Assembly: GCA_937868145.1 (NCBI GenBank) | Contig: CALMMH010000764.1 | Coordinates: 1-13,400 of the forward strand | Source: an uncultured Phycisphaerales bacterium | GTDB lineage: Bacteria; Planctomycetota; Phycisphaerae; Sedimentisphaerales; Anaerobacaceae | Direction: 5' to 3' | DNA: 13,400 bases | In this document: positions 6,961-13,400 of the stretch, piece after piece | Position numbering within the stretch: the stretch's first letter is position 1 | Layout of the letters: every line of letters begins with the position of its first letter | Program-made: the position numbers and the translations under genes | The notes under the pieces: generated by a model | What the model saw: the letters and a program-made list of their open reading frames with translations, nothing else | What the model was told of the DNA's origin: nothing | The model's database searches: none

Positions 6961-8379
6961 TCAGATCGTCGCCAAGTCGAAGCCGGGACGGTACGATTCG
7001 GCCACGAATTTCTGCGCCTCGGGAACGTTGGTGACTTTCATGTTCGGGCCGTCCCAGAGGATCTTCTGGCCGGCGCGGATCGCGACGTCGCCCAGCAGGA
7101 TGAATTCCGTCAGGCGGGCGGCGTAGCTGAAATCGCTGCACGCCTTCGGGCCGCCCTTGCAGGCGTTGAGCCAGTCCCGATGATGGCCCAGGCTGCGGGG
7201 CAGCTTCTGCGGCGGCCGGCCGTAGGCTTTCATCTTCGATTCCGGAATGATGCGAGGCGACTTGCTCCAGCCGCCGCCCATGATCGTGCCCTTCGTGCCG
7301 ATGATCAGGACGCCGTTGTCGCCTTCGCCCATTCGGCGGCCCGGCTCGAGCTCGGCCGGCCGCTCCGGCTGCAGGGCGCCATCGTACCAGTGGACCGCGA
7401 CGGGGCCACGGCCTTCCTGGGGCCCGAATTCCCAGACCATGTGGTTGTCGCCGGCGATGACCTCGGAATCGAGGAACGCGGTCTTGACCGGCTCGACGCT
7501 GATCGGATGACCGAGCTTGAGCGCTGCGAACGCCGGGTCCAGATTGTGCACGGCCATGTCGCCGACGGCGCCGGTGCCGAACTCCCACCAGCCTCGCCAG
7601 TTGTAGGGAGCATACGCCGGATGATAGGGCCGATCCGCCTTGGGTCCCAGCCACATTTGCCAATCGAAGCCCTTGGGAATCGGGGGTTGCCCCGTGGGCC
7701 GGCCGCGGCCGTCGGCCCAGCCGCCGGTGCTGCTCCAGGCGTGCACCTCGCGGACCTCGCCGATCGCGCCATCCCAGACCAATTCGGACGTGATCCGGTT
7801 GCCCTCGTCGCTGCGGCCCTGATTGCCCATCTGGGTCGCAACGCCCGCTTCGGCGGCGGCCTTGGCCACCGCGCGGGCCTCGGCGATGTTGTGCGTCAAT
7901 GGCTTCTCACAATAGACGTGCTTGCCGCGACGAATCGCGTTCAGCGTGACAAATGCGTGCCAGTGATCGGGCGTCGCACACAGGACCGCGTCGATGTTCT
8001 TCTCCTTGTCCAGCATCTCGCGGAAATCGACGTAGTCCTTGCACTTGAACTGCGGATTGTCCTGCGAATACCGTTTCTCGACCTCGGCCTTGACGGGCAG
8101 CCGGCCGGCCACGCCCTTGTAGTACCACTCCTCGTAGTCCGCCTGATCCATGGGGTCGGCGATGGCAACGATCTGCGCGTCCTTTTCGCCGAACAGCCCG
8201 CGGGCATTGGTCCGGCCTTGGCCGCCGCAGCCGATAACCGCGATGTAGACCTTCTCGCTCGGCGCGACGAACTTCGGCCCGCCCAGCACGTACCGCGGCA
8301 CGATCGTAAATGCCGCCGCCGCGCCCGCGATGCCACCGAGGAACTGCCTTCGCGTACACTTCGAATTCTGCGTGCTCAT
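6961..8379 (-). CDS. Tat-signal Gfo/Idh/MocA family oxidoreductase
   Basis: A 472-residue NAD(P)-dependent oxidoreductase, probably acting on a sugar or cyclitol outside the cytoplasmic membrane. Residues 9-34 form a twin-arginine signal (TRRQFLGG followed by an Ala-rich hydrophobic stretch). The Rossmann motif is VIGCGGQGR (48-56). ATPDHWH (135-141) and CEKPLTHN (157-164) are the family hallmarks, with EKP at 158-160. WEFGTGAVGDMAVHNLD (265-281) is the substrate-domain signature, with His278 in the usual catalytic position. Length and signal match the multi-paralogue group common in Planctomycetota. The ATG at 8379 is preceded by AGAGGA about 5 nt away; the same frame stays open far upstream, but only antisense to the plus-strand genes. 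It stands alone, with its own promoter and terminator. The substrate cannot be told from sequence. Confidence 0.93.
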   Translation of the reverse strand: MSTQNSKCTRRQFLGGIAGAAAAFTIVPRYVLGGPKFVAPSEKVYIAVIGCGGQGRTNARGLFGEKDAQIVAIADPMDQADYEEWYYKGVAGRLPVKAEVEKRYSQDNPQFKCKDYVDFREMLDKEKNIDAVLCATPDHWHAFVTLNAIRRGKHVYCEKPLTHNIAEARAVAKAAAEAGVATQMGNQGRSDEGNRITSELVWDGAIGEVREVHAWSSTGGWADGRGRPTGQPPIPKGFDWQMWLGPKADRPYHPAYAPYNWRGWWEFGTGAVGDMAVHNLDPAFAALKLGHPISVEPVKTAFLDSEVIAGDNHMVWEFGPQEGRGPVAVHWYDGALQPERPAELEPGRRMGEGDNGVLIIGTKGTIMGGGWSKSPRIIPESKMKAYGRPPQKLPRSLGHHRDWLNACKGGPKACSDFSYAARLTEFILLGDVAIRAGQKILWDGPNMKVTNVPEAQKFVAESYRPGFDLATI

Positions 8380-8467
8380 GTCTGTCCTCTCATCGAAACA
8401 ACCCAAACCCGTCACTCCCGAGCCGCGTTCCCACACATCGCAGCCCTCGCCCCCAAAACTGGCGATC

Positions 8468-8497
8468 ATCATATCACAGGCAGGAGACACCTGCCAA
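8468..8497 (-). promoter_or_regulatory. Sigma70-type promoter of the Gfo/Idh/MocA gene
   Basis: TTGGCA (8492-8497) and TATGAT (8468-8473) on the minus strand are each 5/6 matches to consensus, 18 bp apart. Transcription would start near 8461, leaving a leader of about 80 nt before the ATG at 8379. The divergent intergenic space (8380-8646, 267 bp) holds no gene, and I see no comparably good promoter for the plus-strand operon in it. Confidence 0.65.
8479..8495. repeat. Inverted repeat overlapping the Gfo promoter (possible operator)
   Basis: GGCAGG-AGACA-CCTGCC is a perfect 6-bp inverted repeat with a 5-bp spacer. It overlaps the -35 box and fills much of the -35/-10 spacer of the promoter at 8468-8497. 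Size and position fit a dimeric repressor site, but it is a single copy and no regulator gene is visible, so this is inference. Confidence 0.4.
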
Positions 8498-8646
8498 GGC
8501 AAACCCCGTGTCCGGCTCTCCCGCAGGAATCCCTCACCGAATTGATCTCCCAAAATGAACTTCAACCTCGGTCCGGCCGAATACCCTGTGACAGCTCCTC
8601 GTCTCTTTGGACTGAGGGCCCACCGATTTGGATAGGGGTATGCACC

Positions 8647-9924
8647 ATGGACATGTTGGCCAGACTGAAGAATCTGAAGGAGCCCATCAAGTTCGCCATG
8701 ATCGGCGCCGGCTCCGTGGGCAAAGGACTTCTCTATCAGAGCACCATCACACCGGGCATCCAATGTCTCGTGGTGGCCGATCGAAACGTCGCAAAGGCGG
8801 TCGCCGCGGCAGAAGCTCTCCATCTGCCCCATTGCACCGTCCAGACGAGCGGTCAACTGCACGACGCCATCGGCAAGGGCCTCCTGGCAATCTGCCAGGA
8901 CGGCAACCTTTTGGCCCGGTGCGAATCGGCCGACGTCGTGATCGATGCGTCCAGTGCGATCGTGGAGGCAGCGGGTTTCGCCGTGGGAGCGATCGAAACC
9001 GGAAAAGACCTCATCATGATGAACGCCGAGGCCGACCTTATTTTCGGACCCTATCTGCTGCATCTGGCCCAAAAGCACAACCGGGTCTACACCAGCTGCG
9101 ATGGGGACCAGCCCGGCTGCATCCGACGGCTGATCGATGACATCCAGCTCTGGGGATTCGAGTTGGTCATGGCCGGCAACATCAAAGGATTCCTGGACCG
9201 CTACTCCGATCCGACGAAGATTGTTCCCGAGGCGGACAAACGTTTCCTCGATCACAAAATGTGCGCCGGCTACACCGATGGGACGAAGCTGTCTGTGGAG
9301 ATGGCCCTCGTGGCCAACGCCTACGATCTCCGGACCATGCGGCCCGGCATGTACGGCCCCAGGACCTCCCGCCTGACCGAAGTCTTCGATCTGTTCGACT
9401 TCAAGGCGATCCGCGAAAGCGGCAAGGCCGTCGTCGATTACGTTCTCGGGTCCAGACCCTACGGCGGGGTCTTCGTCGTCGGGTACTGCGACAATCCATA
9501 TCAACAGAGCATGCTCGGCTGGTTTCCCTCCGAGTTGGGCAAAGGGCCTTTCTATGTCTTCGACCGCTCCTTCCACATTGTCCACATCGAGGCCATGAAG
9601 TGCCTGGCGGAGGCAGTCCTGGACCGGGACGCACTGCTGCAACCCACCTACGGATTCAGAACCAACGTGTACTCTTACGCCAAACGGGACCTTCGTGCGG
9701 GCGAGACGCTGGATGGAATCGGAGGGTACACCTGCTATGGCTTGATCGAGAACTGCTCGGAGAACCGCGAACACTCGGGCGTCCCGATCTGCCTGGCCGA
9801 CCATGTGACCATCAATCGCGACGTCGCGAAGGATGAGAAGATCTTCATGGAAGATATCGCTTACGATGCCGCTCGCCCGGATTACGTCATGTACGAAAAG
9901 GCCGTCGAATTGTCGCGTCCATAA
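8647..9924 (+). CDS. COG4091-type NAD(P)-binding dehydrogenase with C-terminal SAF domain
   Basis: A 425-residue protein with an N-terminal Rossmann domain (FAMIGAGSVGKG, 16-27; VVADRN, 42-47; VVIDASSA, 97-104). Its conserved middle includes TSCDGDQPGC (149-158) and AGNIKGFLDRYSDPT (176-190), and a SAF domain occupies roughly 340-410 (YAKRDLRAGETLDGIGGY, LADHVTINRDV). This is the layout of the 'predicted homoserine dehydrogenase/SAF' family, whose members are often found in carbohydrate and surface-polysaccharide loci; true homoserine dehydrogenase activity is not implied. The ATG at 8647 follows AGGGG by 8 nt and gives the normal family length. The frame is open upstream to 6682, but that part is antisense to the oxidoreductase. 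Only 13 bp separate it from the glycosyltransferase gene, so the two form an operon. The substrate is unknown. Confidence 0.88.
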   Translation: MDMLARLKNLKEPIKFAMIGAGSVGKGLLYQSTITPGIQCLVVADRNVAKAVAAAEALHLPHCTVQTSGQLHDAIGKGLLAICQDGNLLARCESADVVIDASSAIVEAAGFAVGAIETGKDLIMMNAEADLIFGPYLLHLAQKHNRVYTSCDGDQPGCIRRLIDDIQLWGFELVMAGNIKGFLDRYSDPTKIVPEADKRFLDHKMCAGYTDGTKLSVEMALVANAYDLRTMRPGMYGPRTSRLTEVFDLFDFKAIRESGKAVVDYVLGSRPYGGVFVVGYCDNPYQQSMLGWFPSELGKGPFYVFDRSFHIVHIEAMKCLAEAVLDRDALLQPTYGFRTNVYSYAKRDLRAGETLDGIGGYTCYGLIENCSENREHSGVPICLADHVTINRDVAKDEKIFMEDIAYDAARPDYVMYEKAVELSRP

Positions 9925-9937
9925 CGCCGGGGAGAAC

Positions 9938-10795
9938 ATGAAGATCTCGGTTGTCATCCTGACCTATAACGGCGGCGACGAACTCCGACAGGTGGTCAAG
10001 ATCCTGCAGGAGCAGGATGTTGAGGCCGAGGTTGAATACGTCGCCGTGGATTCGGGGTCTACGGACGGGACCCCGGAGTTCCTCCAAAAGGCAGGATTTC
10101 ATGTCTACCCAATCGCCAAGAAGGACTTTTCCTACGGGCCGACCCGAGAATACGCTTTTCAGTGTTCCACCGGCGAGATCATCGTCACGCAATCCCAGGA
10201 CGTCCTGCCCGTGGACCGAACGTATCTGCGTGCGATGGTCGATCCCATCATCAAAGACCAGGCGGACGTCGTCCAGGGTGTTTCCTCTGCCCCCCTCGCA
10301 GACAGCAGTGTCTTCCTCTGGGATCGAAAGGGAGCCCTCTACTTTACCCGCGAGGGATGGGAGTTCATGAAGAAGTACGGGAACATCGGCCTGTCCTGCA
10401 CCTCGCTGGCGATCTCACGAAAGGCCTGGCAGGCAACGGGATTCGCCGGCACCCCCTACTGCACGGACAAATTCATCCAACGCCACCTTGCGGAGAAGGG
10501 GTTCCGAATGGTCCCCTCCCAGAGCGTCGTAGTATATCACGGGCACAGCTACAATCTCCGGAGTCTGATCAAACGGTGCACGAACGAGGGCTTCGGCTGG
10601 AGAGTCGCCGGCGCAACATACTCGATTCGGTCCTTTCTCTACGATCTGACCCTCGGCTTTGCCCGACACGGGAAGATGTGGGCGAAGGCGATCTGCCGGG
10701 GCGAGGCCAGAGACCTGGCCACCATCTTCTTCTTCCAGATCCGGCCCATTTGCCTTCTGATCGGCAACCGAATCCTTAAGGACGTGATCCGATAG
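9938..10795 (+). CDS. Family 2 glycosyltransferase (rhamnosyltransferase-like)
   Basis: A 285-residue GT-A glycosyltransferase that probably adds a nucleotide-activated sugar to a surface polysaccharide or lipid-linked glycan at the cytoplasmic face. The nucleotide-binding start is ISVVILTYNGG (3-13), followed by AVDSGSTDGT (36-45). FSYGPTREYAFQCSTGEIIV (64-83), then TQSQDVLPVD (84-93), gives the DxD-equivalent region; this pattern resembles rhamnosyltransferases. HGHSYNLRSLIKRCTNEGFG (201-220) is the conserved C-terminal acceptor-side segment. No clear membrane-spanning segment is evident; the C-terminal FFFQIRPICLLIG stretch may be membrane-associating. The ATG at 9938 has GGGGAG about 5 nt upstream; the same frame runs back to 9833 inside the dehydrogenase gene, which is unlikely to be used. 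The donor and acceptor sugars are inferred only by resemblance. Confidence 0.92.
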   Translation: MKISVVILTYNGGDELRQVVKILQEQDVEAEVEYVAVDSGSTDGTPEFLQKAGFHVYPIAKKDFSYGPTREYAFQCSTGEIIVTQSQDVLPVDRTYLRAMVDPIIKDQADVVQGVSSAPLADSSVFLWDRKGALYFTREGWEFMKKYGNIGLSCTSLAISRKAWQATGFAGTPYCTDKFIQRHLAEKGFRMVPSQSVVVYHGHSYNLRSLIKRCTNEGFGWRVAGATYSIRSFLYDLTLGFARHGKMWAKAICRGEARDLATIFFFQIRPICLLIGNRILKDVIR

Positions 10796-10812
10796 CCCAA
10801 TCTCAGTTGGGC
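10795..10812. terminator. Small hairpin across two convergent stop codons (possible bidirectional terminator)
   Basis: GCCCAA-TCTCAG-TTGGGC is a perfect 6-bp inverted repeat. It starts at the last base of the glycosyltransferase stop codon and contains the minus-strand stop codon (10803-10805) in its loop. Neither side has a clear T run, and the stem is short, so termination is uncertain, but it is the only candidate in the 7-bp gap. Confidence 0.35.
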
Positions 10813-13400
10813 AATCCTGACCGCCTTCGCTTGTCCCGACGACGCAGAACGATCATCGCTGCAGCAAGAAACAGGTAAGGCACGAAGTACTCGATGATGC
10901 CCCCCTTTTCTCTCCCTGTCAACGAGCATCCGCCGCCGCTCCCGCCCGAGGCGCTCACGGCATCGGCAGACACGATGTAGTACGGAGTGAAGTGAGTCGT
11001 CTTGAACTGCAGCGCATACAGGCCCGATCCCACACGGATGCTCTGGACATCGGTAATGCCCTGCTCGCTGAAGGTCCCGGTCGCACAATCGAACCAGCAG
11101 GCTCTGATTCCGGCGGCATCTTGAGCGGCGTAAGGAATCGTGATCGTGACAGGCTGGGCGAACGTCAGCCCGCTGGGCCCGAATTCATAGCCCCCCCAGG
11201 CCTGCGTCGCATCGCCCTGAGGATTGCGGATCGGCGAAATACTGACAGTAACCCCGAGCGAACAGGCCTGGGCAGGGATCCGGACCGACACATCGTCGAG
11301 GCCGGCCACGTTCGACGGAGCGGTTCCCACAACCACATCGAGCGCCGACGCAAGTTGCTCTTCGGCCAGCGGCGAGGAATCCGCATGCGTTGCCCCTGAG
11401 CAGTAAACCGCGGATTTGCCGCTCGTCTCGTCGATCCACACAATCCACGGACATTCACCGCCGGCCGCAATCGCCGGATCGCTCGGATCGCCGTGCCTCC
11501 CGCCGTCGTCGATGAGGACATTGGTCCGCAACGAGCCCTCGCTGAGATCCGCGAAGTACACGTCCGTGTCGCCGCTATAGGGAACGTTGCGATCGTCCCG
11601 CCAACAGGCGAACACCGCGTCCACTCCGTCCTCCTGGGCGACGGCTGCGACGATGGCCTCCTGTTGGTCGGCGTTCGAAGTGTCGTCGATGATGCACGAG
11701 CCCGCGATCGGACTGCTCGGCAGACCCTGCGATGCCGCATAGCAGATATCCGGATCTCCAGCGGCGTCATCCGTCCAAACCATGTGCAGCACGCGACCGC
11801 TCGACCCGGCGGCGATTGCCGGCTGAGACTGACTGCCGCCGGCATTCACCACGGGTCGATTCGTCCAGGGCCCCTCATTCGAAGCGGCGCCGTAGAGATC
11901 TGTCGAGCCGTTCCTGGCATCGGTCCACAGCACGACGATCTCGCCCTCGCTGTCGATGGCTACAACCGGATCGGTCTGGTCGGCGGCGTTCGCCGTCACG
12001 CGGGAGACCGCGGTCGTGGCGAATCGATCGGATGACACAGCGACATAGATATCCTGGTTGCCCGCCCGACCGTCCTGCCATGCGACAGCCACAACACTGC
12101 CGGCCGCGATGGCCGGGTTCACTTGATCGCCGACGGTGTCGGCTTCTGCATCCGCTGTGTTTGTGACCCGTTTCGGCGAGGACCATGACTGTCCGTTCGT
12201 CGATGTCGACAGACGCACTTCCCATGTCCCGTTGACATTCTCCTGCCAGGCGACGTAGACAATCCCCTCGTCGTCCACGGCGACAACCGGGTTGGCGTGG
12301 TCGCCTGCCCCCTGACTCACCTGCATCGCGTCGCCGAAGGTCCCGCCGGCGCACGACCTGCGGGCCGCGTAGATCTGGCGACGCCCGGCGTCTCCAGCAT
12401 GCCAGGCGACCCAGACACGTTCCTCCCCGTCGCCGGCGACGGCGGGCTTGCCCTGAAGCAGATTCACCTGGCTCTCGGAGACCTTCTGGCTGCGCGAGAA
12501 CGAATGCATCTCCGTTGCAAACGAGTAGGTTTGCTGGGGCATCACGTTGCCGGCCAGGTCCCGAGCGTCGACGGCAACCGTCACCTGCGCGCTGTACCGG
12601 AAAGGCCTGGACTGCTGATAGCTGTACGTGTAGTCCGTCCTGGTCCCGGACCTGTAGCACACGCCGCGGGCGCTGGAGCAACGATCCACGTTGCCGGTGT
12701 AGACGATGCCCCCATTGACGCGGATTGTCACCGACGCCGCATCGACCCCTCGGCCCTCGTCGCGCAGATGAAGGATCACCAGCGTGTTCCGCGACGCTTG
12801 GATCGAGTCCGGAGCCGGCAGGCAGTCGGCAAGCACCGGCGCCTGCCCGTCGCTGTCGACGCTCGTGAAGCTGGCGGCCACAGTCCGGTCCGCGTTCATC
12901 GTGACGGCAACGGAATCAGCGGTCCCCGACGCGTCCCCCGACCAGCCGGCAAAGCTGTAGCCCGGATCGGCAACCGCCTGCAGTGTCACGACTTCCTCGT
13001 AGGCATAGTTCGCCTGGCTCGGCGTCCTGGTCACCGTGCCGTTTACTGCGTTGACGGCCAGGGTGTAGGCGTTGGCCGTGAAACCCGCCGCCACGGATTT
13101 GTCCGAGTTCATGACCAGCGTCGTCGGGTTGGCGGAACCCGTCAGGGCACCCGTCCAACCGGAGAATGTGTAGCCGGTGTTCGCAGTGGCTTGGAGATTG
13201 ACCGTCTCGCCGGCGGTGTAACTGATCCTGTCCGGCGCTGCAATCACCGTGCCGTTGGCCGCATCGATTGTGAGCGTATAACTCGCAGGTGCGTCGGCCG
13301 CGAAGCCGGCGGTTACAGACTTGTCGGAGTCCATCATCACCGTCACCGGGTTGGTGGCGCCGGTCACAGCGCCGGACCAGCCGGTGAAGGTGTAGCCGCT
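10803..13400 (-). CDS. Large modular surface protein: InlB-like repeats, seven propeller repeats, C-terminal anchor (5' end beyond window)
   Basis: The last 865 residues of a probably secreted, envelope-attached protein; the frame is open to the right edge, so the start is not seen. Numbering from the first visible codon: InlB B-repeat-like units of about 71 residues (1-40 partial, 41-111, 112-182) with the GYTFSGWTG and NSDKSVAAGF signatures; an Ig-like domain (about 185-297, ending ARDLAGNVMPQQTYSF); seven propeller-type repeats (318-668) of the form PAIA..VAWxDxRxGxxDIYxA; a ZU5-like segment (YEFGPSGLTF, PVTITIPY); and a C-terminal tail with GGSGGGCSL, a hydrophobic span EYFVPYLFLAAAMIVL and RRRDKRRR. 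That tail is the tripartite plan of protein-sorting signals of the MYXO/JDVT/GlyGly-CTERM kind, but I cannot assign it to one. Catalytic residues are not recognisable; the domains suggest binding or display. Confidence 0.88.
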   Translation of the reverse strand, partial: SGYTFTGWSGAVTGATNPVTVMMDSDKSVTAGFAADAPASYTLTIDAANGTVIAAPDRISYTAGETVNLQATANTGYTFSGWTGALTGSANPTTLVMNSDKSVAAGFTANAYTLAVNAVNGTVTRTPSQANYAYEEVVTLQAVADPGYSFAGWSGDASGTADSVAVTMNADRTVAASFTSVDSDGQAPVLADCLPAPDSIQASRNTLVILHLRDEGRGVDAASVTIRVNGGIVYTGNVDRCSSARGVCYRSGTRTDYTYSYQQSRPFRYSAQVTVAVDARDLAGNVMPQQTYSFATEMHSFSRSQKVSESQVNLLQGKPAVAGDGEERVWVAWHAGDAGRRQIYAARRSCAGGTFGDAMQVSQGAGDHANPVVAVDDEGIVYVAWQENVNGTWEVRLSTSTNGQSWSSPKRVTNTADAEADTVGDQVNPAIAAGSVVAVAWQDGRAGNQDIYVAVSSDRFATTAVSRVTANAADQTDPVVAIDSEGEIVVLWTDARNGSTDLYGAASNEGPWTNRPVVNAGGSQSQPAIAAGSSGRVLHMVWTDDAAGDPDICYAASQGLPSSPIAGSCIIDDTSNADQQEAIVAAVAQEDGVDAVFACWRDDRNVPYSGDTDVYFADLSEGSLRTNVLIDDGGRHGDPSDPAIAAGGECPWIVWIDETSGKSAVYCSGATHADSSPLAEEQLASALDVVVGTAPSNVAGLDDVSVRIPAQACSLGVTVSISPIRNPQGDATQAWGGYEFGPSGLTFAQPVTITIPYAAQDAAGIRACWFDCATGTFSEQGITDVQSIRVGSGLYALQFKTTHFTPYYIVSADAVSASGGSGGGCSLTGREKGGIIEYFVPYLFLAAAMIVLRRRDKRRRSGLPN
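11397..12449 (-). repeat. Seven-fold beta-propeller-type protein repeats
   Basis: Seven diverged units of roughly 45-60 residues, each opening with a (K/N/D/Q)PA(I/V)A-like strand and carrying VAW or VLW, then usually DxRxGxxDIYxA. The seven starts read KPAVAG, NPVVAV, NPAIAA, DPVVAI, QPAIAA, EAIVAA and DPAIAA. Exactly seven units would close one seven-bladed propeller. Residues 318-668 of the visible protein. Confidence 0.7.
12855..13400 (-). repeat. Tandem InlB-like repeat units within the surface protein gene
   Basis: Two complete units of about 213 bp (13068-13280 and 12855-13067) and the end of a third (13281-13400), read on the minus strand, encode diverged copies of one beta-repeat. 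Each has NGTV near its start, GY(T/S)F(S/T/A)GW(S/T)G in the middle and D(K/R)(S/T)V.A.F at its end. The two right-hand units are more alike (GYTF..GW.GA.TG..NP) than the innermost one, and the array probably continues beyond the window. Confidence 0.85.

Noticed and set aside
8471..8500. Sequence resembling a B12 box (caggagacacctgcc) upstream of the COG4091 gene
   Set aside because: None of the other aptamer landmarks (GTGAATCC, GCCACTG, GGGAAG) is present nearby; the resemblance comes from the GGCAGG/CCTGCC inverted repeat.
6682..8646. Long plus-strand open frame upstream of and in frame with the COG4091 gene
   Set aside because: It is antisense to the Gfo/Idh/MocA gene, crosses the riboswitch and terminator, and its translation is Arg/Ala/Asp-rich with no family features; the recognisable protein starts at 8647 with a ribosome site.
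8380..9957. Minus-strand in-frame extension of the Gfo/Idh/MocA gene to nearly 1000 codons
   Set aside because: The extra part is antisense to the COG4091 gene, and the Tat signal peptide at 8379 marks the true N-terminus. A low-stop opposite frame is common in GC-rich genes.
12855..13400. Regular repeats considered as a CRISPR or non-coding tandem array
   Set aside because: The units are about 213 bp, diverged, in frame and encode InlB-like protein repeats.

Overview
The window is GC-rich, gene-dense bacterial DNA. It probably comes from an anaerobic or facultative Planctomycetota/PVC-type bacterium, possibly Phycisphaerae-like. Three observations support this: an oxygen-sensitive class III ribonucleotide reductase, a dCTP deaminase that matches my memory of the chlamydial/PVC form, and a Tat-signal Gfo/Idh/MocA oxidoreductase of the kind abundant in planctomycetes. 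The assignment is inference from protein style; no marker gene is present.

Region 1 (1-6869, minus strand) is the most interesting part. A sigma70-like promoter (6841-6869) is followed by a cobalamin (B12) riboswitch aptamer (6687-6831), a terminator hairpin (6555-6593), and five tightly packed or overlapping genes: nrdD, nrdG, dcd, a class I SAM-dependent methyltransferase of unknown substrate, and metE (cut by the left window edge). NrdD/NrdG and MetE are the B12-independent counterparts of B12-dependent NrdJ and MetH. The unit therefore reads as a 'B12 is scarce' operon that supplies deoxynucleotides and methionine without cobalamin. The methyltransferase, whose stop codon overlaps the metE start (ATGA), is an unexplained member of this predicted B12 regulon.

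Region 2 (6885-8497, minus strand) is a single-gene unit: a Tat-exported Gfo/Idh/MocA oxidoreductase with its own promoter, in which an inverted repeat overlaps the -35 element, and a strong intrinsic terminator. That terminator ends just before the riboswitch promoter begins.

Region 3 (8647-10795, plus strand) is a two-gene operon: a COG4091-type NAD(P)-binding/SAF-domain dehydrogenase and a family 2 glycosyltransferase resembling rhamnosyltransferases. It probably serves surface carbohydrate synthesis.

Region 4 (10803-13400, minus strand, cut by the right edge) encodes the C-terminal 865 residues of a large surface protein: InlB-like beta repeats, an Ig-like domain, seven propeller-type repeats, a ZU5-like domain and a Gly/Cys-transmembrane-Arg C-terminal anchor. 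It converges on region 3 with only 7 bp between stop codons, and a small hairpin spans the junction. No tRNA, rRNA, CRISPR array, insertion sequence or prophage was seen.
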